Positions 31,201-42,566 of a stretch of 64,000 bases of DNA are shown in pieces; within the stretch, counting starts at the first letter, position 1; every line of letters begins with the position of its first letter. Source of the DNA: Numida meleagris (taxonomy: Eukaryota; Chordata; Aves; Galliformes; Numididae); assembly GCF_002078875.1 (NCBI RefSeq), contig NC_034421.1, positions 6,691,935 through 6,755,934 of the forward strand, written 5' to 3'. The notes under the pieces were generated by a model, which was not told the DNA's origin, searched no databases, and was given only the letters and a program-made list of their open reading frames with translations. A program made the translations under genes and the position numbers.

Positions 31201-34200
31201 TGTCAGCCAAGGAACCATGGGCCTCCGCAGGGCCATGGCACGGGACCTTACCCAGCTTGGTGATGCCGATCTCCTGCAGGTCCTCCCAGGTGATGTCAGT
31301 GATGAAGTCGATGTTCTCGTAGCCATTCTCCACCAGCACCTTGTAGTACTGGGATAGCCCAATCATGGAGAGCCACAGCGCCAGGTTGGCCTGGGGGCAC
31401 AGGAAACAGCTCAGCTCTGGGTGGCACCGTGCACAGTGACACCGCCACATGTGTCCCTGTGCTCATGCGGGAGAGCCCAGGGGAATCCTGCACCCTGTGC
31501 TCCAAGCACCCCTTACTGTGGTCCAGCTGGTGGGACAACATCAAGGCACAGGCAGTGTCACATTCATGTGGTGACAGGTGGCACTGGCCTGATGGTTCCC
31601 AGGCTTTCAGCAAGGGACATGCAGCTTCAGGACCATGGGACATGGGCTTCATCTGAGAGCAGTAAGACAATTCCCACCACCCTCCCCCCTGTGACATCCT
31701 TCCCTGGATGGGACCTGCTGCAGAGCTCCCAGCACCGCTCTGGATGTGACACCATCACACCTGGCCCCACGCAGCCCTTACCGGCTTGTACTCGGGCAGC
31801 CACTCGGGGATGTTGAGGTTATTGATCTCAGAGGCAATCTTCTTCCTGTGCCCCGGCTTGGTGACACCGATGGCCGTGAGGTCCTAGGGCAGAGAGAAGA
31901 ATCAGGATCACCCTCCACAGGCAGGTGGCCAATCCCAGGGGTGCCCCCATGGCCTCACCTCTGGCGTCATCCGGCTGATGGTGGTGATGTCGTAGCCAGC
32001 ATTGATGAAGTTGGGTGCGTAAAGCTGCAGCTGGAACTTGCACAACCACTGGTACACAGCCTCTGAGCTCTAGAATGAGAAGGGTGGTATAGCTTGGGAC
32101 AACCTTGGCACACGGATCTGTTGCTCTGTCCTTATCGCAGCCCCTGCGCACCCCATGGGCTGTCCAGCTGCTCGCTGGCCTCATGTGGGGCATCCCACAG
32201 CCACAGCATCGCGGTCAGCACCAGAACCAGCACCCACAGCCACGCCAGCACCGGCAGCTTTGGCACGGCTCTGCCCATAGCTGTAGGTGAGGGGGTGGCT
32301 GTGCCCATGCCTCCCATTATTGTGCACTCTGCAGGGCACTCAGTGCTCCCCACTCACCTTCCCCTCTGACGGCGGCTCCATCTTCTTCAGCTGCTGCTCG
32401 GCAGGCGGCTGGGGGGCATAGGGGGAGCTGGCCACACTCTGCGACCGCGACGAGCCTGCTGGGGGAGCAGCAGTCAGTGGGGATGGGGCCATGGGGCCGC
32501 AGGGCCTTGTGGTGCTGGGATCCTGGTCAGGCCCTCCCCAGCACATCCCTGTGCTGCAGCCCCTGGGCTCTGGCTGGGCAAGGTGGGGAGCAGAACCCCT
32601 GCCAGGGGCAAGAAGGCCAAGGCAGGCAGAAGAGAGCAACTTCCAATCCCACACAGCGGGGTGCCCTTACCTGGGCTGTGCTCCTCGAGATAGTACCAGC
32701 CCTGTGCTGCTGGTGCCCAGTAAGGTCAGCAGGCCATCCCCAGGCTTACAGGGGAGGCTGTGCTGGCACAGAGCTCTGCAGGGTACTCAGGTCTCCCTGG
32801 CCCCGTGCCATGGTGCTCAGAGCTCCCATGGACCTCGGCCTCACTGGGGCATCAAGAGGACGGTGCTCACCTGGGGTAGCCAAGTGGGGGCTGAGGGCCA
32901 GAGTGTTGCAATGGACCCAGCAGGAGGCAGACCCCTCCCCAGAGCTGCTTTCCTCGTCTGCCCACGTGCCCCAGGCACCAGCCTGAGGTCCTGCTGCCCA
33001 GAGCCATCTGTGCCCACTTCTCCGGCTGTGCCACTGAGCCAGGGCTGGGCTCAGCCTCACTGCAGACAGGAGACCCAGCAGACTGCCACGAGCTGCCCTG
33101 TCCCTCTGCACCCCAGCACAGGCACCCCTTGGCTTCCATCCCACGGATGGTGGCCTTCAGCAGCCTGGGTGTGACAAGGGTTGCCCAGAAACATCAACCT
33201 CACATCTCTAATCCAGATCAACAAGAGCATCCCCTTCCCCCTGCTGGTAAGTGCATCCTCCTTGTATCTAACTGCGCGCTGTGTGAGCATCCTCCTCTGC
33301 GTTTGTGTGTGTGTGTGTGTGTGTGTGCGTGCATTGCTCTGGCACCTGCATCCTACTTGTGCTTGCATCCTGTGCGTGCGTGTGTGTGTGTGTGTGCACT
33401 ACCCACCCCCATCCGTGTGCATCCCCCAGGCACTCACATCCCCCCACTGTCTGCATCTCACTCGCGTGGGCACCTCCTCACATGTGCCTCCCTCTGCCAT
33501 GTGCCTCCCCACCACATCCGCCTCCCACTCATGTGGGCACATTCCACACCTGTGCACCCCCTCCCCAATACCTGCACCTTCCCAGCGTGCGCACCAACCC
33601 CCCTTAACACCTGCACCCCCCCTATGTGTGCACCCCCCCGCAGCCTGGGCACGCACACCGGGCACACGAGCATCGCCCGCCTGCACCCCCCACGTGCCTC
33701 CCCCGCGGCGTGGGCACCCCCGGCCCGGCAGCCCCCGGCCGAGCCCCCGGGCGGNNNNNNNNNNNNNNNNNNNNNNNNNNNNNNNNNNNNNNNNNNNNNN
33801 NNNNNNNNNNNNNNNNNNNNNNNNNNNNNNNNNNNNNNNNNNNNNNNNNNNNNNNNNNNNNNNNNNNNNNNNNNNNNNNNNNNNNNNNNNNNNNNNNNNN
33901 NNNNNNNNNNNNNNNNNNNNNNNNNNNNNNNNNNNNNNNNNNNNNNNNNNNNNNNNNNNNNNNNCAGCCGAAAGGCGAGAGAGTCATTTTTTACCCACAC
34001 GTTTTCTTCTTTTGCGCCGGGTGCCGTGGCAATAAAAAAAAAGACAAATCACTCAGCCCACGGCAAGTCCGCGGCGGGGCCAGGGCTCCTCCTGCTCCCA
34101 GCAGCCGGGCCGGCAGCACGCACCTGCGGGGATGTCCTGCGCCTTGGCCGGCCCATCGCCCACGGCAGCATCTTGCGCAGAAGCCTTCTGGGAAAGGACC

Positions 34201-37200
34201 GTTGCCAGCAGCTGAAAAACACCCCGGGAAGGGGGGAGAGCAGGCGGCAGTGAGGCGAGCGGGGAACCGGGGGGTGCGCGGCGGGCGCTGCGGTGCCGCA
34301 GGGAGGAGCGCGGCGGATCTGGGTTGCGGAGGGGAGAGCAGCGCTCGCAGCACAGATGGTGCTCGCGGGTGGTGGGAGCCTGCGGCACCGCGGCACCCCG
34401 AATGCAGCCTGGCGCACGCCGGAGCGGGCTGCCAGCACGGCCCCCCCTGCGTGGTACAGCTGCGGCGGCCATCAGCACAGTGCCCAGCACGGGGGGCACA
34501 CACGGGGCTCGGTGCCCAGGTGGCCACAGCGTCGTGTCTGCGGGGAGGTGGGCTCCTGGGGGCTCCTCGGGATGGGTTGGCACGGGCAGGGGGTCGCGGT
34601 GCCCAGAGTGTAGGGGGCAGTGGGCAGTGTGTAGCGTGCAACGTGTGGTGGGCAACGCACAGCACGGAATGCGCAGCGCGTGGTGTGCTGTGTGCATCGT
34701 GCAATGTGCAGCGTGTGCTGTGCAGAACACGCATCACACGGCATCATGTGCAGCGTGCACTGTGCAGAGGGCAGCGTGTGGGCAGCAGCGCGCGCTGGGC
34801 AGTAGCGTGCAGCGAGCAGATGGCAGCGTGCAGCGCGGAGCTGCAGTGGGCCGCGTGCAGATGGCGGCGTGCAGTGTGCGGTGCAGCGCGCAGTGCAGAT
34901 GCGTCCTCAGAGAGGCAGCAGAGATGCACAGCTCTGGCCTCGGCCAGATGCTGCACAGGTGCTGGGGGCTGAGCTCAGCGAGCAGCCAGCAGAGGGTGGG
35001 GGGGAGGTGGCAGGATGGTGACAACCGTAGTCAGCGGCACACTGGATGCTAGCAGGACCTTGCAGCACCAGGTGGAGCATTAATCTCAGCAGGGACCCTG
35101 CTCAGGATGGGGTCACAGGTGCCAAAGGAGCAAAGTCTCACCACGAGCTAGTGCCAATGCCGAAGCCAAGTGTCACCGTGTGTTGGTGCACGGCCTTACC
35201 TTGACGCCCTCGGAGCCAGCGTGCAGGGCATGCGCCCCGCTGCCCGTGCTCTGCCCACTCCCTGAGCTGCGGGCTGAGGCCACGCTGCCCGTGCTACCCA
35301 GGCTGCTGCGGTCACCACCTGCACAGGGAGAGGAGATGCCCTCAGAGCTCTGCATCCAGGCACAGGGACACCGTGGTGCCGCAATGCGTGCTGCCCCAGA
35401 GACAGGGAGGGATGTGCCCACTGTACCTGTGAAGGGTTTCCTCAGCACCCAGATCTCCTCGGTGGGTGCGGGCGCGGCCGATCCACCCTGCGATGGTGAG
35501 AGGTGGGACGGGCTCATGTCGGCCCCGCGGGACCCTTGGTGGCAGAGCAGAGAGAGCGGCGTCAGGCAGGTGCGACCCAGCACGAGGGGCTCGCAGCACT
35601 GTGGCGTGGGGAGAGGTGAGCCCTGGCCCCGGGCCCATCACCACCGTATGCAGGGGAAAAAAACAAGTCAAAGGTTTTGGGGGGATGCCAGCGCTGTCCT
35701 TCCATCCCGTCCTCCTCAGACAGCCAGCACAGAGTGACCATGTGCACACGGCCAGAGCCAGGGCCGTGTCCTGCCGGGCACCGACCAAGGACAGACCCAC
35801 AGCAGGAGTTAGGGAACAGGGACCACGTTGTCCCTGTGCACGGCAGGATGGGAACATGACAGGGGACAGGATGCAGCAGGACGGACTCAGGCAGTCTGGG
35901 CCACAGCCCCCACCCCGCTGTCCCCAGTTGAGGCAGCACAGCAGTCCCCATGTGGCCACCTGCACCCATGCAGGGAAGCTGCAGCACCAGGCACCAGGGT
36001 GCTGTGCTCCCCAGGGTGCCCCACAGCAGTCAGTGACACGGGGGTGACCCAGCTACAGTGATGAGACCCAGCCCCATGCACTCCGACTCACTCCACAAGT
36101 GCAGCTCCATCAGTGCACTCCTCCATCGCTCCCCCCAGCCCCGTTGGGTCCCGCTCATACTGGGCAGAGCTGGAGATGCCCAGCACTGGGCTGGACCTGT
36201 ACCAACCCCCTGCAGTGAGGCTGGAGTGTGGAACAGCATCGCACGGTGATGGAGAGCGGCCCAGTGCTGGAGCTGTGCCCAAGCTGCACCCCAATGCCAC
36301 TGCAGATATTTTTATTCATGAGAACACTTGCCCAGCTCCCAGCCAGGCTGGAGCACAGGGCAGATGGTGCAAGGTGATAAATTCACGGTAGGAACGTGAG
36401 CAGGAAGCCGACAGCCGCGGTGCTGTTGGGCTGAGACATGCCCGCTGTGTGTGCCGCGGCCGGAGAGAGCTGGGGCTCAGTGCCACCCACTGGGACAGAA
36501 AACCTCGGGGAGCAGCACTGCATCCCCATCCTCACCACATTCGGAAGCCACAGGCGTGGCCCGGTGCTCCTCCAACACACCATGTGTGTGCTTCACATTG
36601 TGCAAGCATCCCCGGCCCCAAAAAGCCGGCAACAGCCCCCGAGGGCATGGCACAGTGTGCCAGCACAGAGGCTACAGCCATGAGAACCCCTGCCTCCGTA
36701 TCTGCTCCCCAGTCACCACCACCAGCGCCCAAACCAGCAGCGCCCATCACCTGCCTGTGCCACGGAGACAGTCCCAAGGATGGAGCTGGGCACTGCCTGC
36801 ATGGATCCAGCCCTGAGAGCACAGCCAGGGCAGTGCCAGCCCCGCTCCGAATGCACAGCTGCACCACCCCTGGGAGGGGATGCTAGAAGGACACGGGCTC
36901 CTCGCTCCTGCGGTCCCCTCCCAGCCTGGCACCAGGAGGCTGCAGGGTGTTTTGGGGGGTGGATGCTGCAGGTGGGATAGCACAGGATGGGCAGAGTGCA
37001 CGCGGTCAGGGGCTCAGCGCCGCCTCCAGAGCTGCCCGCGTGGCCGGGTATACTGGGGATGGGATGTGGCTGCAGCAGAGCAACGGCAGCACTGCGAGGA
37101 GAGAGCAGCGGAGGGGCCGCTCTGCATGCACATGTGCACACAGCCGCACGCAGCCGCGCACGCATGCACACACACACGCATGCACACATCTGCATGCACA

Positions 37201-40200
37201 CGCACTAGCACACGCCCGCAGGCGCACCCGCACCCGCGTGCAAACACACGGCAGGCACCAAGGCAGGGGGGGAGAGAAGCCGAGCGGATAGAAAAGAAAA
37301 AGAAGAGATACACACTTCAAAAGAAAAGAAAGAAATCCATCGAGAGAATGAAGCGAGCGGTGAACTACCTTGTCCGTAACGCGGCTCGTCGGCACTGCTA
37401 GGGGAGAGCCTGTGATAGCCAAAGGAACTGAAAAGAGTCTGATGGGAATGTGGTGGTGGAGGTGGAGGTGGAGGCAGGGAATGGAACGGATGGGACGAGG
37501 CGTCACCGTTTAGCACAGCAGCCCCGTAAGCCGGGAGCGGGATCTTTTGGTACTGTTGGGGGATTGTTACAGTCTCCCATGAACCTGATAATAAAACATA
37601 ACAAGAGACAAAATGAAAAGAATCAAAACAACAGAGACATGTTCAGCACCACCAAAAAAAAAAAATTAAAAAAAAAGAAGAAAAAAAAAAGAAAAGAAAG
37701 AAAGGAAGGAAGAAAGGAAAAGAAAATGAAAATAAAAAAGCAGCTAACAAAATAAGCAACCAAAGAGACGTGGAGGAGCCGGAACCGAGACCCAACCAAG
37801 AAGGAGCCGAGCCACGAAGCAGCAGCAGAACTCAGTGCACAGCACAGGGCAGGGCACGACCCATGAGCACAGCCTGCAGACCCCCCGCTGCCCCACGCCT
37901 GGCACTGACACTGGGGGACACCGAGTCCCCACGGGGCTCCCAGGACACCACGTGCCCTGCTGCAGGAGTGGGGCTGCAAGGGCAGCACTGCTGTGCCAAG
38001 CCTTGGAGCAGACCCTGTGACGCATGGGGCTGTGCTCCTGGGGCTGCCACAAATCTTACACCCTGGAAACACCACCACAACAGAGCCCGGGAGACGCAGG
38101 CCTCATCCTTGCCTCTGCAGCACTGCCACACGACCCGCTCCCGGGCGAGGAGGGCTGTGCAGCTTGGTGCGGGCTAGCGCAGCCCTGTTCCCCTGGACCT
38201 CACCGAAACGCACAGCGGGGTGATGTGGGGCCAGGAGCACGCAGCAGCTGAGGCAGTGAGCTGGTTGATGCGGAGCCTTTGAGTGCATCACATCGGTGCT
38301 GTGCCTGCACTGCCACATTGCTCCCGGCATTGGGCACAGCCAGGGAATTGTGCACCCTGAGGGCATGGGATGGGGACGGGGACAGGGAGGTGCAGGGCAG
38401 GGAGTGGGTTCCTCTCCCTGATACAGTCCCTGGCCCTGGATAAGTCCCTGCGGGGCAGTGCCAAGTCCCTGGCACCAATGCCCAGCCCCACATGCAGCCA
38501 CTGGGACTGTCCCTGGTTGCACACTGAGTACCATGTTCCCAAACCACCACGGCCCCCTGCACCATCCCCATGCACAGACAAACACCGCCCACCCAACACT
38601 CCTGGGCCGCCGGCACTGACCCCCCCACAAACGACGAGGGCACTGACCCTTCACACAGCTGGGGGGCTCTGACCCCATACAGCAGCGTGCCCACACAGTG
38701 GAGATGCACAATGGGGACACCAGCCCCACACACCATGTCCCTGTGTAGTGGGGACACCGACTTCACATGCACAATGGGGACGCTGCCCCTTGGTTCAGCA
38801 GTGGCACCGCACCCCCTGAGCCCCCAGCCCAACAGGAGGGTTCCCAGGGCTGGGCTGTGCCTGGGGACACAGGTTTGGGAGGCAGAGGTGGGGGAGTATT
38901 TGCCTGTTCGCTTGCTTATGGCTTCCACGAGGCTGGAGGGGAAGTAGCCCACGCGGTCATTGCCGGTCCGATTGTCATGGATGCAGCCCTTCCAGCGCCC
39001 GTCTGCGTGCTGCTCCAGCACCTGTGGGCACGGTGCAGGTCACAGCAGGGCTGTGCCCCCCACCTTCATTATGCCCCCCCAGCCCTGCGCAACCACACTC
39101 ACGGTGATGACGTCTCCAGCTTTCACGTTCAGGCTGGTCAGGTCATAGTTGTTGCAGTAATCCTTGACAGCCCGCACCTGCAGCGCAGCCGAGGCATCTG
39201 TAGGAACAGAGGGCAGCGTTGGTAGGTGCCCAGCGCTGGGTCCCCCTGGAGGCTCTCTGATGTTGGTTCCAAGGTGCCCACACTGCTCCCTTACCCCGCA
39301 GCATCTGCTTGATCTCCTTGCTGGCCTGGCTGGTGGTGAACTGGTTGACAATGTCCAGAGCCGTCTGGTTGTACGTGTTCCGGACATGGGCGTTGATTCC
39401 ACTCTGCAATGGCACGGGGAGGGCTTGGAATGGCACACAGCTGGTTGGGGCCCCTGGGGCCACCCCAAACAGAAGGAGTCGTGCTGCCATGGGCACAGCT
39501 CTCTGCCCTGGGCCCCCCCACCAGGAGGTACCATCCCAGTGGGGTCACCCCCTTTCTGCAGCCCTTCCCAGGGATGGCAGTGCCAGGGGGGCCTTACATC
39601 CAGCAGGAGCCGCACCACGTCTGTCTTGCCACACAGGGCCGCCTCGTGCAGGGCCGTGCCTGCCTTGGTTTGCCGGTTGATGTCAATGCCAGCTTGCAGC
39701 AGGAGCCTGGGGGTGCACGGAGAGGTCAGCAAAGGGGGGAGATGGGAGAGGTGCTGCCCTGCTCCCCGCACACTGGGGCACGCACCGGATGATGTCGATG
39801 TGTCCATTCTTGGCTGCCAGGTGCAGGGGGCTGGTGCCATTGGGGTCGGTGGTGTCCCCTGGCTTGGGCTCCAGCAGCGCCGCGCACATGTTGCTGTTCA
39901 GGAGCAGTTGGACCACCTGGATCAGCAAACACAGACGGAGCAGGGCTGCAAAGACGGCTCAGCCGCCCTGGGATGGCCCCCCCAGACCCAGGACAGGGGA
40001 GCCCTACACCCAGTCAGCCCGCAGGACACAAGAGCAGGAGGTGCCCCTGCTGCTGTCCCTTCCTGCAACTGCCCCACACCACCCTACAGGATCCTCCACT
40101 CCAAGGACCCCACCACCCGCTTCCAGATCTGCCTTTCTGGGGGGCCTAGACTTACTCCAACCCGGCCAAACTCGCACGCCAAGTCCAGGGGTGTCTTCCC

Positions 40201-42566
40201 CGAATTGTCCATGATGCAGGGGTTGGACTGGTGCTGCAGGAGCATCTCAGACTGCGGGTGAGAGGGACCAGGCACGGTGAGCGCAGGGCATGAGCAGGGG
40301 CAGGGAGGGCATCACAGCCCCACCACTGTCCCCTGTGCCCCACCACTGTCCCCTCCTGTGCCCCACCGCCGGTCCCGCTGTACCACGTCGTAGTGCCCGT
40401 GCTGTGCAGCCAGGTGCAGGGGGATCTGTCCCTCATCTGACGGGATGTTCACAGAGGACCCCGCCTTCAGCACCATCTTCATGGGCTCCTTCTTGCCTTG
40501 CCAAGCCGCGTAGTGCAGGGGCCGCATGCCTACAGGCGGGCAGGAGGAGCAGCAGTGAGCCCCGCAGGGCACAGCGACATGCCCAGGCAGAGACTGCAAA
40601 GGGGGCACAGGATGGGGGGGGCATGGGGCAGGGCCCTGGGAGGGATCCAGCTCCCATGTCATAGCAAAAGGCATCCTTCACTTCCCACCCTGGTGCGCTC
40701 ACAGCCAGGCACAATCAATGCTCTGCCCTGCACACCAGCCTCAGGGTGGCATGGGGTGGCACGGCTGCAGGCACTTGCCTTTGTTATCCTTGATGTCCAC
40801 AGCAGCCTGTGCCTCCAGCAGCAGCGAGATGAGCTCTGTGTTCCCATTGAGTGCCGCATGGTGCAGGGCAGAGAACCTGGGGACCGGGCGCGGTGTCAGG
40901 AGGGGCCCAGGCACTGTCCCCGCGAGCTGTCCCCTCCAGCCTGCACCCACCGCAGCACCCAGTGTGCCCACTCTGCCTCCTGCCAGCCCCCCACGCATAC
41001 CTCTGAGCTGTGCCTTTTGTGAGCACCGAGAGAAGGGGCTGCCATAGGGACCAGCCTCAACCAATCCACATTATTTACCTTTATTACCATTATTTAGCAT
41101 TAGCTCTGGGAGACCCAGGACTGGAGGCGAGGGACCGGGCACCGCTGGGGAAGCGGTTGGCACCAGGGAACCCCTCCCCGCTGACCCACTTCCCCCAGCC
41201 CGGCCCCAGCGGCGCGACCGTGGGCAGCAGGGGGGGAAGCCCAGGCTGCCAGATGGCCGCGGTGCCCCTGCCCTGTGCCGGGGGCTGGGGAAAGCCCCTC
41301 GACCTGCTGCGCTCTGCTCTGCTCCCACCCGGCAGGCGCTGACCTACTTGCTTCTGGTAGCAGCATCCTCTGCGCGGCTGCACCCACCGCCCCACTGCTC
41401 CGGGCAGCGCCCCTGTCCTGTTCCTGTGGTCACCCCGGTGCCACCGAAGCATGAGATCTGCTGACCCTGAAGGTCCCATGCCCAAACTGTGGGCAGCGAG
41501 TGGCAATCCTGCCATCTCCCCCATCACCGTGACCCCCAGCTGCACGGGGTCTTGTCCCCTTGTCCCCACTCGGCGGCACGGTGTGGCACCGCGGCCCCAC
41601 TGCCCGTGATTCCCCATCTGCTCTCCGTCGGGCGCTGCGATGAGAGCAGACAGCTCGCTCAGGAGGCCGATCCCCAGCGTCTGCCTGGAAATGTCAGCGT
41701 TTTCCGCTCCAGCGCCCTGCTCAAATCGGCTCAAGATGGTGCAAATCACAACACCCCCCCCACCCCGCCGCCCCTGGGCTGCCTCAGGGACTTCTCCCAT
41801 ACACAGAAGGGAGATCTGCAGAGGTGTGCAGGGCCCTGTGAGAACATGGGATTACCTGAGTACCAGCCCGGGAACCAGCAAACGCAGTAGAGATGGGGAA
41901 ACTGAGGCACAGCACCGGGACAGCTGAACTGCTGCAGGGCTGCTCCTGCACACCCTGAGCTCACCAGGAGCCGCAGGCATAGTGCAGGCTCTCCCTATAC
42001 CACCCCAGCCCCCAGCAGGCCTCGCTTAAGGGGGGGCCGTGGGATGACGCAGCCCCAGCCCTGCCCGTGCAGCCGTGTGCCTGCCCTGGTGCTGCCCAGC
42101 ATACCCACACATTGCTCGCACACACAGCCACGCTTGCATGCACATGCACTCTCAGATGCATATCTGCACGCTGGTGTGCACCCATGCACACAGACACGTG
42201 CCCACGTGCGGGCTGGCAGAGCTGACGCACCAGCAGGGAGAGGGGATGGGTGCTCCCAAAGCACCACCACAACTCAGAGCACGAGGGGCAGGGGCTGGCA
42301 GAGCACGTCGGTGCCCTCCAGCCCTCATCTCCTCTACTGTGCATGGCTGGTACATGCAAAGACACCTGCACATGTGCAGTCATGCTTGTCTGCAATGCAC
42401 CAGGGAGCCTGGCACACCTGCACGAGATCTCCCACTCGCTGCACCCCACAGCATGCACACCCCACAGCACGCACACCCCACAGCATGCACACCCCACAGC
42501 GGGGTTGCGCTCACCCGTCCGTGTCCTGGAAGTTGACGTTGACTCTCTTTGCTGATCCAAGGAGCT
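28202..42566 (-). CDS. CASKIN1: CASKIN1, CASK-interacting scaffold with ankyrin repeats, SH3 and two SAM domains (N-terminal exon missing)
   Basis: Exons in transcript order: 42515-42566, 40779-40876, 40384-40529, 40156-40251, 39786-39916, 39598-39706, 39295-39403, 39103-39197, 38904-39021, (37369-37584 optional), 35427-35534, 35200-35318, 34124-34211, 32358-32455, 31959-32069, 31782-31883, 31252-31390, 29075-31177, 28576-28969, 28202-28298. Phases agree throughout, giving 1437 residues plus stop without the optional exon; only about the first 30 residues are absent. Order: six ankyrin repeats, SH3 (DGRWKG..GYFPSS), CASK-binding motif EEIWVLRK, tandem SAM domains, a long proline-rich region encoded largely by one 2.1-kb exon, and a conserved acidic tail ending [10 protein letters not shown]. 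Known role: neuronal synaptic scaffold that binds the CASK kinase-like domain and polymerises through its SAM tandem. Two introns begin with GC rather than GT. Confidence 0.97.
29075..31177 (-). other. CASKIN1: CASKIN1 large proline-rich exon
   Basis: This single 2103-nt exon encodes about 700 residues rich in Pro, Ser and Arg. It carries several conserved islands: a [11 protein letters not shown] block after the SAM domains, an [10 protein letters not shown] island, GKPRQ..TPPQTP, the [14 protein letters not shown] polyproline stretch, and repeated basic T-[VL]-K-R-R motifs. It is expected to be disordered and to bind SH3 partners. GC content is very high, typical of avian genes that are under-represented in assemblies. 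Confidence 0.9.
31252..32069 (-). other. CASKIN1: CASKIN1 tandem SAM domain exons
   Basis: Exon 31959-32069 starts SAM1 ([12 protein letters not shown]..), exon 31782-31883 finishes it ([15 protein letters not shown]), and exon 31252-31390 encodes most of SAM2 ([28 protein letters not shown]). SAM2 continues into the large exon ending at 31177 ([12 protein letters not shown]). Both repeats end in the same G-H-[RQ]-K-K signature, showing that they are duplicates. In mammals the tandem assembles into helical polymers (established). Confidence 0.92.
33304..33396. repeat. Two TG microsatellites in a CASKIN1 intron
   Basis: TG runs at about 33304-33327 and 33377-33396 flank an imperfect GT/GC-rich stretch. 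They lie in the intron between the exons at 34124-34211 and 32358-32455, next to the C-rich segment that leads into an assembly gap. Confidence 0.85.
33755..33964. other. Assembly gap (210 N) in a CASKIN1 intron
   Basis: The unknown bases are flanked by very GC-rich DNA (C-rich on the left side). The neighbouring exons join in phase without anything missing, so no constitutive exon needs to be hidden here, though an optional one cannot be excluded. Confidence 0.95.
34620..34905. repeat. Degenerate GTGCAGCGTGC-type short tandem repeat
   Basis: About 285 bp made of shuffled 8-11 bp variants of GTGCAGCGTGC with GTG/GCA alternation and almost no other words. It lies in the CASKIN1 intron between 34211 and 35200. 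The alternating purine-pyrimidine character could favour Z-DNA. No fixed period is maintained, which suggests old slippage. Confidence 0.75.
37290..37336 (-). promoter_or_regulatory. Pyrimidine tract downstream of the cassette exon
   Basis: In transcript orientation this reads as two U/C-rich blocks (TTTCTTTCTTTTCTTTT and TCTCTTCTTTTTCTTTTC) separated by a GAAGTGTGTA segment. They start about 33 nt downstream of the cassette donor. Together with the upstream tract they form the two-sided arrangement seen around PTB-controlled exons. Confidence 0.45.
37369..37584 (-). CDS. CASKIN1: Candidate CASKIN1 cassette exon, 72 codons in frame
   Basis: A 216-nt open segment lies between the SH3 exon (ends 38904) and the EEIWVLRK exon (starts 35534). 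It is bounded by an acceptor (TTATTATCAG) and a donor (G|GTAGTT), both in phase 1, so it can be included or skipped without a frameshift. Read in frame it begins [15 protein letters not shown], contains eight consecutive prolines before HSHQ, and ends with [20 protein letters not shown] do not recall this segment in canonical human CASKIN1. Pyrimidine-rich CTTT/TCTT tracts flank it on both sides in the transcript (37655-37740 upstream, 37290-37336 downstream), as in PTBP1-repressed neuronal exons. Inclusion is inferred; there is no transcript evidence here. Confidence 0.7.
37655..37740 (-). promoter_or_regulatory. Pyrimidine tract upstream of the cassette exon
   Basis: On the plus strand this is an A/G-only-like run with GAAAG and GGAAG units. 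In the CASKIN1 transcript it is a long U/C tract containing many CUUU, UUCUU and UCCUU elements, lying 70-155 nt upstream of the cassette acceptor. Such tracts bind PTB proteins (known), so it may control exon choice. Confidence 0.5.
38904..39021 (-). other. CASKIN1: CASKIN1 SH3 exon with a GC splice donor
   Basis: The exon starts [13 protein letters not shown] and ends K-R-T plus one base. The next transcript bases are GCAAAT, not GT. The join to the exon at 35534 (GG TCC CGC) gives KRTGSRG, matching human KRAGSRAG as I remember it, so the GC donor is well supported. No GT donor that keeps the frame is available nearby. Confidence 0.85.
40779..40876 (-). other. CASKIN1: CASKIN1 ankyrin exon with a GC splice donor
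   Basis: The exon encodes [12 protein letters not shown] through DIKDNK plus one base. The donor is AAAG|GCAAGTG, the classical GC-AG consensus. Joining to the exon at 40529 gives [13 protein letters not shown], the conserved ankyrin repeat. A GT three bases further on would break the frame. Confidence 0.88.
42442..42500. repeat. 16-bp tandem repeat beside a CASKIN1 donor site
   Basis: Three full units and one partial unit of CACCCCACAGCATGCA (one unit has CACG for CATG). The array sits in the intron only about 14 bp beyond the exon that ends at 42515, that is just downstream of its splice donor in the transcript. Confidence 0.9.

Noticed and set aside
37369..37427. A shorter 59-nt version of the cassette exon starting after TTTTCAG
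   Set aside because: Its length is not divisible by three and would break the frame between two phase-1 introns; the 216-nt version fits and stays open.
37635..37650. RE1/NRSF half-site (TTCAGCACC)
   Set aside because: The second half (GGACAG-type) is absent at the right distance; a half-site alone is not evidence.
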